Shown: positions 25,776 through 34,321 of the stretch, piece by piece | How the letters are laid out: every line of letters begins with the position of its first letter | Position numbering within the stretch: position 1 is the stretch's first letter | Assembly (NCBI GenBank): GCA_937125225.1 | Contig: CAKZLE010000006.1 | Location: 220,893 to 284,892, forward strand | Length of the DNA: 64,000 nt | Reading direction: 5' to 3' | From: an uncultured Spirochaetia bacterium | GTDB taxonomy: Bacteria > Spirochaetota > Spirochaetia > CAKZLE01 | Notes under the pieces: model-generated | Databases searched by the model: none | The model's input: only the letters and a program-made list of their open reading frames with translations | Told to the model about the DNA's origin: nothing | Translations under genes and position numbers: made by a program

Positions 25776-26369
25776 TTATGAGATTGTGATCATTCCGGAA
25801 AAGCCCATGAATGCCAATGCCATGATACCAGCTATCACTAAAGTGATACCTGCTCCCTCTAACCCTGGTGGGACCTTAGCACGAGCCAGCTTGACTCGAA
25901 TCCCTGCCATCGCAAGTATTGCCAGAAACCAGCCGAGTCCACTTCCTAGTCCATAGAAGAAGGAAGTGATCAGTGTATACTCACGGATTACCATGAAGAG
26001 ACTGACTCCGAGAATCGCACAATTCACCGTTATTAGCGGAAGGAAGATTCCTAATGCCGCATATAAACCTTCACTCGTCCTCTCTATGATCATCTCCACT
26101 AATTGCACGAATGCCGCGATCACGATGATGAATACGATATATCGCAGATAGGTGAGTTCAAATGGTAGGAGAATATAGGTATAGACCATCCAATTGAGTA
26201 CGGTAGTAGAAGCCATGACGAAAGTCACCGCTATTCCCAGACCAACCGAAGTCTTGAGCTCTCTAGATACTGAGAGAAATGAACACATCCCGAGATAGTT
26301 CGTCAGAAGGATGTTATTGGTGAATATCGCTGCAAAGAAAACTGCTATTGGATACATACTGCTGTCCAT
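25776..26369 (-). CDS. nqrE: NqrE subunit
   Basis: 197 residues, six predicted membrane helices. Motifs shared with NqrE rather than RnfA: FLGMCSFLSVS near 27, LGIFLPLITVNCAILG near 104, FYGLGSGLGWFLAI near 137 and KVPPGLEGAGIT near 163. The conserved cysteines near 29 and 113 belong to the intramembrane iron site of NQR/RNF complexes. Partners with NqrD in the membrane core. Genes nqrD and nqrE abut without a gap. Confidence 0.92.
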   Translation of the reverse strand: MDSSMYPIAVFFAAIFTNNILLTNYLGMCSFLSVSRELKTSVGLGIAVTFVMASTTVLNWMVYTYILLPFELTYLRYIVFIIVIAAFVQLVEMIIERTSEGLYAALGIFLPLITVNCAILGVSLFMVIREYTLITSFFYGLGSGLGWFLAILAMAGIRVKLARAKVPPGLEGAGITLVIAGIMALAFMGFSGMITIS

Positions 26370-26981
26370 CTAATCCTCCTTCTTCTCTTTCATGAAACTC
26401 TCACGAACGACCCAGATAAAGATCGCTAACATAAAGAATGCCCCTGGAGGCATGATCATGATCGTCCAGTTCGTCCACCAGTCACCCAAGACCTGAATAC
26501 CCCATATGGATCCTGTACCAAGCAATTCACGAATGAAAGCGATGATCAGGAGCACATAGGCATAACCCATACCAGAGGCCAATCCATCGATGAGGGATAG
26601 TCCAGGTTTGTTATTCAGAGCAAAAGCCTCGGCTCTTCCCATGATGATACAGTTCGTGATGATAAGTCCAACATAGGGTCCCAGCTGCTTCCAGATATCT
26701 GGAAGATAGGCTTTCAATACGATATCGACGATGATAACGAAAGTTGCGATGATCATAGTCTCGACCATCATTCGTATCCTTGCAGGAATATGCTTTCTGA
26801 TCAGCGAAAGGGTAAAACTCGATAACATAGTAGTGAACATGACTCCTAATGTCATGACAACCGTATTCTCGAGTTTATTCGTCACTGCCAAGGTGGAACA
26901 GATACCGAGAACCTGTACGAATACAGGATTATCTTTCCCTAAAGGGGTCAAGAAGGTCTTCTTCAATTTTGAGTTTGCCAT
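26370..26981 (-). CDS. nqrD: NqrD subunit
   Basis: 203 residues, six membrane helices. NqrD-like motifs: NPVFVQVLGICSTLAVTNKLE near 19-39 (cut here by positions), GLIITNCIIMGRAEAFAL near 104-121 and FIRELLGTGSIWG near 150. The conserved cysteines near 28 and 110 contribute to the intramembrane iron centre. Homologous to RnfE, but its residues match NqrD better. Start ATG follows the nqrC stop by one base. Confidence 0.92.
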   Translation of the reverse strand: MANSKLKKTFLTPLGKDNPVFVQVLGICSTLAVTNKLENTVVMTLGVMFTTMLSSFTLSLIRKHIPARIRMMVETMIIATFVIIVDIVLKAYLPDIWKQLGPYVGLIITNCIIMGRAEAFALNNKPGLSLIDGLASGMGYAYVLLIIAFIRELLGTGSIWGIQVLGDWWTNWTIMIMPPGAFFMLAIFIWVVRESFMKEKKED

Positions 26982-26982
26982 A

Positions 26983-27576
26983 TTATTCCCCCCTCACTAC
27001 AGCAGGTCCTGAAACGAACACATCATTGAGTATTGAGAGCATCGCTCGAGATGTCCTAGTCGCTCCGGTAATTGCATCGATCTCATCAGGTGAATCACCA
27101 GCGCCCTCATCAACGAGAACGAAAGGGCCTTGCTTACCGCTGAACTGGGTTCGATACCATTCCTCTTCGATTCGAGCGCCGAGACCGGGTGTCTCATTCT
27201 GTGCGAAGATACCGATTCCAGTCAACTCTTCCAACTCTTCATCGAAGCCAACCATCAACTTGATCAATCCCCAGAGTCCTGCTCCTTCAGTTGGGACGAC
27301 AAAAGAGATAGAGCCATCAGCTCTTGATACCTTATAAAAGGAATCCTCTTCAGAGACAATCGATTCGAACAGGGTATTCACTTCACGAAAGTCTTCAGGG
27401 ACTGCTACATCAGCAGCCTGCAGAACGGTAGTCCTCAAGAACAGGTTCTCATTGGCATCTACTCTACTCTTGGTAGAGAGGTGGAGTCCTGTGACGATCG
27501 AGATACAAATGAGTGTCACGATCAGCATGAACACGAGAGGATATACTCTGAGAAAATAGAATCCATCTTTCTTCAT
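26983..27576 (-). CDS. nqrC: NqrC subunit with covalent-FMN motif
   Basis: 197 residues; NqrC of Vibrio is about 257, RnfG about 200. One N-terminal membrane helix (about 8-30) is followed by an FMN-binding domain on the outer face. The flavinylation motif ITGATRTS lies near residue 175, with the acceptor Thr within GAT(R)T. GIGIFAQNETPGLGARIEEEW near 115-136 is the FMN-pocket segment (quoted by position). ApbE would attach the flavin; apbE is not in this window. It overlaps nqrB by four bases. Carries electrons across the membrane core to NqrB. Confidence 0.92.
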   Translation of the reverse strand: MKKDGFYFLRVYPLVFMLIVTLICISIVTGLHLSTKSRVDANENLFLRTTVLQAADVAVPEDFREVNTLFESIVSEEDSFYKVSRADGSISFVVPTEGAGLWGLIKLMVGFDEELEELTGIGIFAQNETPGLGARIEEEWYRTQFSGKQGPFVLVDEGAGDSPDEIDAITGATRTSRAMLSILNDVFVSGPAVVRGE

Positions 27577-28517
27577 GAGTTTGCCCCCTTCACTTTTAGT
27601 CTCTCCTTCGCCCGTCTCTTCTGTTCTTTAAGCAGATAGTCTATCAGAGGGGCAAACATGTTCGCCAACAGGATAGCGAAAGTGACACCCTCCGGCCAGC
27701 TTGCGAATATCCTGATCAGGACAGTCAAAACTCCGAATAGAGCTCCATATATATATCGGCCAATATCAGTAGTCTGAGATGACGAGACAGGATCAGTGAT
27801 CATGAAGAATGCTGCAAAGAGGAACGATCCACTCAATAGTGCATACAGAGGATCTACACTCTCTTTGATTCCAGCCATCCAGAAGATAGTCTGGAACACG
27901 AGAAACGCGACTATAGAGGATACCGTGAGTTTCCAGTTTGCTGCCTTCTTATAGATGATATAGATACCACCGATGAGGATCAATAATGCTGAAGTCTCAC
28001 CGAAGCTCCCCGGAACGTTCCCGAGAAACACTGAAACGAGCTCTGAACCTTTGGTCACAAGAGGAGTCGCATTCGAGACGGCATCCGCATTGGTGATCCA
28101 ATGAGTCAATCCTCCCGGAAACCTTCCTACAGGATTGATGAACTGAGCCGTCATCGGGACTCCAAAACTCACATAGACGAAGGCTCTCGCAGTGATAGCC
28201 GGATTGAATATATTCCTTCCGAATCCACCGAAGACCATCTTTCCGAACACAATACCGAATGCCATACCTAAAGAGGCCATCCATAGGGGCATTCCCGGTG
28301 GTAATGATAGGGAAAAGAGCATGGCTGTAACAAATAACGATTCCGTTATCTTGAGCTCATATCTCCTTGCCATAAGAATTTCACATATCACTCCTGTTGC
28401 CGTAACAACAGATAATATCGCTAGAAAACGCCAGCCAAAAAAATAGATAGCTGCTAGAGCTAAAGGTAGCAAACCTTTTAGGACTTCACGCATCATTTGC
28501 TGTTTCTGTATTTTCAC
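27573..28517 (-). CDS. nqrB: NqrB subunit, N-terminally short
   Basis: 314 residues; Vibrio NqrB is about 415 and RnfD about 350. Many membrane helices. NqrB-like segments: FGKMVFGGFGRNIFNPA near 83-99, GNVPGSFGETSAL near 160-172, FFMITDPVSSSQT near 233 and YPEG-like WPEGVTFAILLANMFAP near 267. The flavinylation site reads SNATPL near 141, where SGAT is usual. The start is uncertain: GTG 28517 is chosen after a G-rich ribosome site; TTG 28529 or an ATG a few codons in are alternatives. First gene of the operon. The missing N-terminal part is the region that contacts NqrA in Vibrio. Confidence 0.9.
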   Translation of the reverse strand: MKIQKQQMMREVLKGLLPLALAAIYFFGWRFLAILSVVTATGVICEILMARRYELKITESLFVTAMLFSLSLPPGMPLWMASLGMAFGIVFGKMVFGGFGRNIFNPAITARAFVYVSFGVPMTAQFINPVGRFPGGLTHWITNADAVSNATPLVTKGSELVSVFLGNVPGSFGETSALLILIGGIYIIYKKAANWKLTVSSIVAFLVFQTIFWMAGIKESVDPLYALLSGSFLFAAFFMITDPVSSSQTTDIGRYIYGALFGVLTVLIRIFASWPEGVTFAILLANMFAPLIDYLLKEQKRRAKERLKVKGANS

Positions 28518-28554
28518 CCTACCCCCCAATGAAGTTGTTTATCTTGTATCTCAT

Positions 28555-28585
28555 ATAGTATCATACCATACATTACCGGTTTCAA
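28555..28585 (-). promoter_or_regulatory. Probable promoter of the nqr operon
   Basis: Minus strand: extended -10 TGATACTAT (28555-28563) with TTGAAA (28580-28585) as a -35 at a long spacing of 19. Predicted start near 28548. Confidence 0.45.
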
Positions 28586-28619
28586 AAGTCCTCATCTTCC
28601 AAAAAAAATGAAATCTCCT

Positions 28620-29873
28620 CTATTCGATATCTTCTATTCCAGCGTCAGAGGGCTCTCTCCTCTTCAGTACTGACCAGAGAATCAGATAGAGAATCGTAGC
28701 AATGACCCCCACGATACCAACTACTTTCCAAAGATAGGAGAAGCTTGTTCTCTCTAACAGCATTCCCGATATCCAAGGGCATAAAGCATAGCCTGCTCCA
28801 TGGACAAGGCTGATGATACTGTTGAATCGCCCTCTATGCGTTATCGGAGTATGTCGTGATATGAACACATTCGAGTTCGTCACATTCAAGACCTCTGCTA
28901 TCGTCCAGATGAAGGTTGAAAGAAGATAGAACCACATCGTTGTCACACCGAATAGCATCCCATAACCAACAGTGAACAAGACTGATGAGATAGCTATATT
29001 GGCGATCGGTCTATTCTTCTTCGTCATGTGAGTGATCAACGCGGTGAACACCAACACGACGACAGCATTGAATGTCATGATAAGTCCGAAGCGACTAGGG
29101 CCGTCAGCACCAAAGAGATCATTCATCTGCAAAGGGATCGTAAAGTTCATCTGTGCATACATGAAACTCGAAAGCAAAGCTATGAGAAGGTAGACCACCA
29201 ATACAGGTCTACGAAGGAAGGCCCCTAGCGCCGTCCCCTCCTCTGCCTGTTCACCATCACCTCTAGCCTTTGAGAACTCTTTTATATCATCATCGGTCGG
29301 TTTCGTATCGGTGACGAAATAGATCACCGCAGCTGCAGCGATCAGGGTGGTAATCGCATCACCCCAGAACAGCCAGTTGAGATAGGAGTTGAAGAGGAAA
29401 CCTGCTATGAGCGGTCCTATAGCCACCCCGATATTGGTTCCAAGATAGAGAAGAGAGAAGGCTCGTCTCCTATTCTCACCGTCTGTCAGGTCGATCACCA
29501 TCGCATTGGTCGAAGGCCAGGTAGCCCCTCTGAAGATCGAGGAGATCAAAATCAACCAGGGAGAAACCATAGAGTCAGTATAGAAGCCACAAGCTATATA
29601 GAAGGCAGCGAATAACAGTTGACATCCGATGAGTACGACTTTTCGATTGTATCGATCAGAGAGAACACCACCAAGGATAACACCTATCGCATTCATTGCG
29701 GCGGCACCCATCAGGAACCTTCCAGCGGCACCTTCAGTGAAACCCATACGAGAGGTGAGGTAGAGAACGAGAAAGAGTTGGACGAAGTCACCTATCCTAT
29801 TTACCACACGTGCTATGAATAGGACATATATGCTTCTATCAAGTCCTGAATATGTTTTGAATAATGAGTCCAA
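28620..29873 (-). CDS. Major facilitator superfamily transporter
   Basis: 417 residues with about twelve membrane helices. The MFS motif A is present between helices 2 and 3 (GGVLSDRYNRKVVLIG near 67-82), and a hydrophilic loop with many charged residues lies mid-protein (about 190-212). This resembles the drug/H+ antiporter or general efflux MFS type; the substrate is unknown. The start is a TTG at 29873 with GGATGG six to eleven bases upstream. It follows nrdJ by 81 bases on the same strand with a hairpin between them, and probably has low read-through transcription. Confidence 0.85.
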   Translation of the reverse strand: MDSLFKTYSGLDRSIYVLFIARVVNRIGDFVQLFLVLYLTSRMGFTEGAAGRFLMGAAAMNAIGVILGGVLSDRYNRKVVLIGCQLLFAAFYIACGFYTDSMVSPWLILISSIFRGATWPSTNAMVIDLTDGENRRRAFSLLYLGTNIGVAIGPLIAGFLFNSYLNWLFWGDAITTLIAAAAVIYFVTDTKPTDDDIKEFSKARGDGEQAEEGTALGAFLRRPVLVVYLLIALLSSFMYAQMNFTIPLQMNDLFGADGPSRFGLIMTFNAVVVLVFTALITHMTKKNRPIANIAISSVLFTVGYGMLFGVTTMWFYLLSTFIWTIAEVLNVTNSNVFISRHTPITHRGRFNSIISLVHGAGYALCPWISGMLLERTSFSYLWKVVGIVGVIATILYLILWSVLKRREPSDAGIEDIE

Positions 29874-29888
29874 TGATTACCATCCATT

Positions 29889-29914
29889 CCCATAGGATCA
29901 GAATCCTATGGGAT
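29889..29914 (-). terminator. Hairpin between nrdJ and the MFS gene
   Basis: Stem TCCCATAGGAT/ATCCTATGGGA (29889-29899/29904-29914). No U-run follows on either strand, so termination may be weak or factor-assisted. Confidence 0.5.
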
Positions 29915-29954
29915 GAGAAACGGCTATGTACAGTCTAGAGACCTATACAAGAGG

Positions 29955-32444
29955 TCAGCATTCACTATGTCCGCAGGAGAAACACTTCTTACATCCTTCG
30001 ATGTTCAAGAATGTCGCGTTCCCACAGACTGGACAGATATCAGCCTTTGCTGCCTGATTCTTCTTTTCTGCAAAGGAGAGTTCGATCTGTTTATTCTTGA
30101 CCTCATCCTCTTCATCAGGTAATGCTGGATAATCATGAAGATCCTCGGAAGAACCGATATGCTCTTCAATAGCTTTAGCGATTGCATCAGGGAGACTCAT
30201 GATCCGGTTCTTTCCAAATCCGGTCTGTCGTCCTGAGCCGATACTTCGCAATTGTGCGATGACCGCTTCAGCCCGCTGTTTTGGAGTCAAGGGGGATGCC
30301 ATTCTCAGGATAAGACTGATCAATCGACCAATACCCTCTGCATCTGCAGCAACATCAGACCCAACCTTGGCAACATTGACAAAGACCTCGAATGGATCTT
30401 CAAAATGGTTACCATCTGAATTGATGGTGATATAGGCAGTTCCGATAGGAGTAGCCTTTCTATAGGTAGTACCTCTCAAGATCGTCGGTCTTACACGAGG
30501 CTTGATCTCAACGACAGGCTCTACCTCTACCTCTTCTTCATCGGTACGGTTCAACACCTGCGTATCTCGTGAACCATCTCTATAGATAGTCCCACCCTTA
30601 CAACCTAGATCATACATCATTTCGTAGAGTTTCTTCGTCTCATCGATCGAATAATCCTTTGGGGCATTACAGGTCTTAGATATACTTGAGTCTACCCATT
30701 TCTGGATGGCACCTTGGACTCTCACATGATCCTCAGGAGCAAGGTCCATGGCCGTGACGAAATAATCGGGAAGCTCACTGTCAGGGTTTTTCCCTTTCCA
30801 TTCAGCATAGACATCGACCTGCTCGATATGGGATCCCATTCGTCCGACTCTCTCCCATTCCCAGAAGAAGTATGGTTCGATACCAGTACTTGTCCCTACC
30901 ATGGTCCCCGTTGATCCAGTCGGAGCCTGGGTCAATAAGGTGACATTTCTGATGCCCTTCTGTGCGATCTCCTGTCGGAGATCTTCTGGCATCGTCTTCA
31001 TAAAGCCGGTATCTAAGAACTTCTCTGCATCAAAGAGAGGGAAAGAACCTTTCTCTGCAGCTATATTGGCACTTGCCCTATAGGATTCGATACAGATGAA
31101 CTTATAGAGCTCATCGATGAACTTGATCGATTCATCACTTCCGTAGGCGATCTCCAGCCTGATAAGCATCTCAGCAAGCCCCATCGTCCCGAGCCCGATC
31201 CTTCGTTCTGATGTCTGTTGAACCCGGTTCTCCTCAAAGAAGTAGGGAGTGTCATCGATGACGTTATCAAGGAACCGAACAGAGTACTGAACTGTCTTTG
31301 CAAGATCATCCCACAGGACTTTCTTATCGGTGACAAAACGTGCGAGGTTGATCGAACCAAGGTTACAGACACCCCAAGGAGGAAGTCCCTGTTCACCACA
31401 CGGGTTAGTACTTGCGATCGTATTGTAATATGAGGAGTTACTCATCTTGTTATATCTATCAATAAAAAGGACCCCTGGTTCTGCTGAAGCCCAGGCACTC
31501 TCGATGATACTATTCCAGATCTCTCGAGCTTTTACCGTCTTGTATGCATAGACCTCTCTACCAGCTGCCTTCCAAGCTTCGATATTCCCATCCCAATGTT
31601 CATCATAGGCAGGATCTAGAGTATCTGGGAAATAGAAGGTCCAATCTCTATCCTTTTTTACCGCATCCATGAAATCATCTGTGATACCGACACTGATATT
31701 AGCATTCTCGATCTTACCCATCTCAGTCTTGCTCTTGATAAAATCCAAGATATCCGGATGCCAGACATTCAAGACGAGCATCAATGCACCTCGCCTAGAT
31801 CCACCCTGCTCGATGAGACCAGTCACAAAACTATAGAGGCCACCCCATGAGACGGAGCCACTAGAACGGCCATTCACACCCTTCACATAGGCATGTCGAG
31901 GTCGAAGAGTCGAGAGGTTCATCCCAACACCACCACCTCGAGACATGATCTCTGTCATGTGTGTCAGGGTCTGCATGATTCCACCTCTGCTGTCCTTTGG
32001 AGAAGGGACCACATAACAGTTATAGTAGGTCAGATTCTGAGGAGTCCCTGCTCCAGTCAGGATCCTTCCACCAGGAACGAACTTCCACTCATCAAGAAGC
32101 CAGTTGAACTTCTCTGCCCATTCAGGTTGAGTCTCTTCGCTCTCTCTAAGAGAAAGAGCGTTAGCGGTTCTTTCGAGCATCTGATCGGGTGATGTCTCAA
32201 GAGGTTTATCAACATGATCTGCACTGACAATGACAAGTGTACCATCTTCAAGTTTCACCGAGACCATCATATCATCAAGTAGAGCTTCGATCTTTCCGAT
32301 CTCCCGCTGTCCGGTAGTCGTATTGCATACGGCTACTACGAGATCACCGACCTCTAATGAGTCTTTTTTTGCATCTTTCAATGCATATCGATCAAAGAAG
32401 ATCTTTCTTCCTAATGGTTTCAGTTCGTTTGTGCTTTTTGTCAT
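29955..32444 (-). CDS. nrdJ: Adenosylcobalamin-dependent (class II) ribonucleotide reductase
   Basis: 829 residues. Active-site segments: NPCGEQGLPPWGVCNLGS near 345-362 with cysteines of the radical and redox sites, QAPTGSTGTMVGTSTGIEP near 500-518 and CKGGTIYRDGSRD near 622. A C-terminal region near 680-750 is a TSCPD-type domain. The tail has CPVCGN and CKKCFSCGHSEC, which may bind zinc and include the shuttle cysteines. The B12 radical makes it insensitive to oxygen, complementing the glycyl radical enzyme NrdD. GGGGAG lies before the ATG. Its promoter contains NrdR boxes. Confidence 0.95.
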   Translation of the reverse strand: MTKSTNELKPLGRKIFFDRYALKDAKKDSLEVGDLVVAVCNTTTGQREIGKIEALLDDMMVSVKLEDGTLVIVSADHVDKPLETSPDQMLERTANALSLRESEETQPEWAEKFNWLLDEWKFVPGGRILTGAGTPQNLTYYNCYVVPSPKDSRGGIMQTLTHMTEIMSRGGGVGMNLSTLRPRHAYVKGVNGRSSGSVSWGGLYSFVTGLIEQGGSRRGALMLVLNVWHPDILDFIKSKTEMGKIENANISVGITDDFMDAVKKDRDWTFYFPDTLDPAYDEHWDGNIEAWKAAGREVYAYKTVKAREIWNSIIESAWASAEPGVLFIDRYNKMSNSSYYNTIASTNPCGEQGLPPWGVCNLGSINLARFVTDKKVLWDDLAKTVQYSVRFLDNVIDDTPYFFEENRVQQTSERRIGLGTMGLAEMLIRLEIAYGSDESIKFIDELYKFICIESYRASANIAAEKGSFPLFDAEKFLDTGFMKTMPEDLRQEIAQKGIRNVTLLTQAPTGSTGTMVGTSTGIEPYFFWEWERVGRMGSHIEQVDVYAEWKGKNPDSELPDYFVTAMDLAPEDHVRVQGAIQKWVDSSISKTCNAPKDYSIDETKKLYEMMYDLGCKGGTIYRDGSRDTQVLNRTDEEEVEVEPVVEIKPRVRPTILRGTTYRKATPIGTAYITINSDGNHFEDPFEVFVNVAKVGSDVAADAEGIGRLISLILRMASPLTPKQRAEAVIAQLRSIGSGRQTGFGKNRIMSLPDAIAKAIEEHIGSSEDLHDYPALPDEEDEVKNKQIELSFAEKKNQAAKADICPVCGNATFLNIEGCKKCFSCGHSEC

Positions 32445-32509
32445 GTTTCTCCCCTCAAGCCCTATGAGTGCATCTCACTGCAGGCGTCTTACAGCATAAC
32501 TCATAATCA

Positions 32510-32573
32510 TAACTATGCATAGTATTAATATTCATTTTTTTTGCATTATGACACCATATTTAGTGTATGACAA
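32510..32573 (-). promoter_or_regulatory. nrdJ promoter with two NrdR boxes, one filling the -35/-10 spacer
   Basis: Minus strand: -35 TTGTCA (32568-32573), 17-base spacer, -10 CATAAT (32545-32550). The NrdR box acaccatatttagtgt (32551-32566, plus-strand reading) fills 16 of the 17 spacer bases. A second dyad taactatgcatagtat (32510-32525), containing the perfect palindrome actatgcatagt, lies 41 bases away, about four helical turns. This matches the paired arrangement of NrdR operators. Confidence 0.85.
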
Positions 32574-32620
32574 AATCCATATCACCTGTCAATAATATGG
32601 CTAGAAACCTCTAGACGAAG

Positions 32621-32650
32621 AAAAAGGGAGAACCTAACAGGAACTCCCTT
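32621..32650 (-). terminator. Terminator of gdhA
   Basis: AAGGGAG (32624-32630) pairs with CTCCCTT (32644-32650), with inner CCT/AGG pairing. On the minus strand the stem is followed by TTTC after the paired Ts, giving a T-run TTTTTC. Confidence 0.75.
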
Positions 32651-32678
32651 AAAACAGTGTATAGCAATATTATATGAA

Positions 32679-34016
32679 CTAGTAGCCAAGCTGGAGCATC
32701 GTATCTGCAACCTTCTTGAAACCAGCAATATTGGCGCCTTTAACATAATCGACATAGCCATCTTCACGAGAGCCCTCGCCGATGCATGCTTCATGGATAT
32801 TTACCATGATCTCATGCAATCGAGAGTCAACCTCATCGATAGACCATCGCAATTTCATAGAGTTCTGGGACATCTCGAGACCGGAGACTGCAACACCACC
32901 AGCATTTGCTGCCTTTCCAGGAGCAAAGAGGATCTTTGTGCCCTGAAATAGCTGAACGGCCTCAGTAGTACAACCCATATTGGAAGTCTCTACGATATAG
33001 GAGACTCCATTGGCAATCAGTTGCTTTGCATCATTGACATCAAGTTCATTCTGAATAGCACAAGGGAACGCCATATCGACAGCGACTTCCCAAGGCTTCT
33101 TTCCCTTGATGAACTTTGCTCCGAACTTTTTGGCATAGGGTTCGACTACATCATTGTTCGAGGCTCGAAGGTCCAACATGTAATCCCATTTCTCGGGAGT
33201 ATTGATACCATCAGCATCATAGATATAGCCATCAGGACCTGAGATGGTAACGACCTTCGCTCCAAGTTCAGTAGCTTTCATGACAGAGCCCCAGGCAACG
33301 TTTCCAAAACCGGAGACCGAGATGGTCTTTCCTTTCATGGTATCACCTTGAGCTTTAACCATCTCATCGGCAAAGTACATCGCACCGAAGCCTGTTGCCT
33401 CCGGTCGAATAAGAGAACCTCCCCAGTTCTGACCCTTTCCAGTCAGAATGCCGGTATTCTCTATCATAAGACGTTTATACTGACCATAGAGAAATCCTAT
33501 CTCTCGTCCACCTACTCCGATATCCCCTGCAGGAACATCAGTACTTGGTCCTATATATCTATAGAGTTCTGTCATGAAGGATCGACAGAATCGCATGATC
33601 TCATTATCTGATTTCCCTTTGGGATTAAAATCTGATCCACCCTTGGCTCCACCCATAGCAAGAGTCGTAAGACTATTCTTGAACGTCTGCTCGAAACCCA
33701 AGAACTTCAGGGTTCCCAAAGTGACACTCGGATGAAATCTCAAACCACCCTTATAGGGTCCGATAGCGTTATTGAACTGGACTCGATATCCACGATTCAC
33801 CTGGACGTCACCATTATCATCTTCCCATTCAACCTTGAAAGAGAGCACTCTATCCGGCTCAGTGATCCTCTCAAGGATCTTTGCATTCAAATATGCAGGA
33901 TTGTCATTCACAACATCGATGATAGACTCTACTACCTCACTAGTTGCCTGGATAAACTCTGGTTGCGCTGGATTTCTCTGCTCTAATTCTGTCATAAAAG
34001 TATCAAAATGGTACAT
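32679..34016 (-). CDS. gdhA: Glutamate dehydrogenase, hexameric type
   Basis: 445 residues, typical of the GDH50 type. The start at 34016 is set by GGAGGG six to eleven bases upstream. The glutamate-binding lysines lie in GPYKGGLRFHP near 85-95, and the catalytic lysine in LAMGGAKGGSDFNPKGKSD near 119-137. The dinucleotide fold has SGFGNVAWG near 233. The enzyme interconverts 2-oxoglutarate plus ammonia and glutamate, probably with NADP(H), judged by similarity to the NADP-dependent E. coli type; this is inference. It is monocistronic with its own terminator. Confidence 0.95.
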   Translation of the reverse strand: MYHFDTFMTELEQRNPAQPEFIQATSEVVESIIDVVNDNPAYLNAKILERITEPDRVLSFKVEWEDDNGDVQVNRGYRVQFNNAIGPYKGGLRFHPSVTLGTLKFLGFEQTFKNSLTTLAMGGAKGGSDFNPKGKSDNEIMRFCRSFMTELYRYIGPSTDVPAGDIGVGGREIGFLYGQYKRLMIENTGILTGKGQNWGGSLIRPEATGFGAMYFADEMVKAQGDTMKGKTISVSGFGNVAWGSVMKATELGAKVVTISGPDGYIYDADGINTPEKWDYMLDLRASNNDVVEPYAKKFGAKFIKGKKPWEVAVDMAFPCAIQNELDVNDAKQLIANGVSYIVETSNMGCTTEAVQLFQGTKILFAPGKAANAGGVAVSGLEMSQNSMKLRWSIDEVDSRLHEIMVNIHEACIGEGSREDGYVDYVKGANIAGFKKVADTMLQLGY

Positions 34017-34321
34017 ATAAACCCTCCGAATCATGATTCTGTAAAATCAGTAAATAACCTTATTCAGAAATACAAACACATTTTATACCTGCATATCTCA
34101 ATAGTCAACATATATTTTTAGATATTACTCAATATGAGCAACCTCTAATTCAATTACTGCAACATTTTGAAACATATCTATCCTAATTATTGTATATATC
34201 AATTTTATAAATATTTTTTACTGTTTTACGCAATTATTTCTATATTTTTTATGTTTTCAATTTTACTAACTTTATATAACACATCATAGCGCAACTCTCA
34301 GAATCATGTTACAGTTAACAT
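34017..34321. other. AT-rich divergent intergenic region
   Basis: About 305 bases between gdhA and the receiver-PPDK_N gene, very AT-rich with many A/T runs at 34060-34275 that could act as UP elements or curved DNA. The gdhA ribosome site (34022-34027) lies at its left end. A weak extended -10 TGTTACAGT (34307-34315) lies seven bases before the ATG at 34322. No RNA gene or repeat was recognised. Confidence 0.5.

Noticed and set aside
27997..28284. 95-codon minus-strand frame inside nqrB
   Set aside because: Out-of-frame shadow; the nqrB frame carries all family motifs.
24662..28517. Assignment of the operon as RNF
   Set aside because: NqrF replaces RnfB/RnfC, and the NqrD/NqrE motifs (for example VPPGL in NqrE) match NQR.
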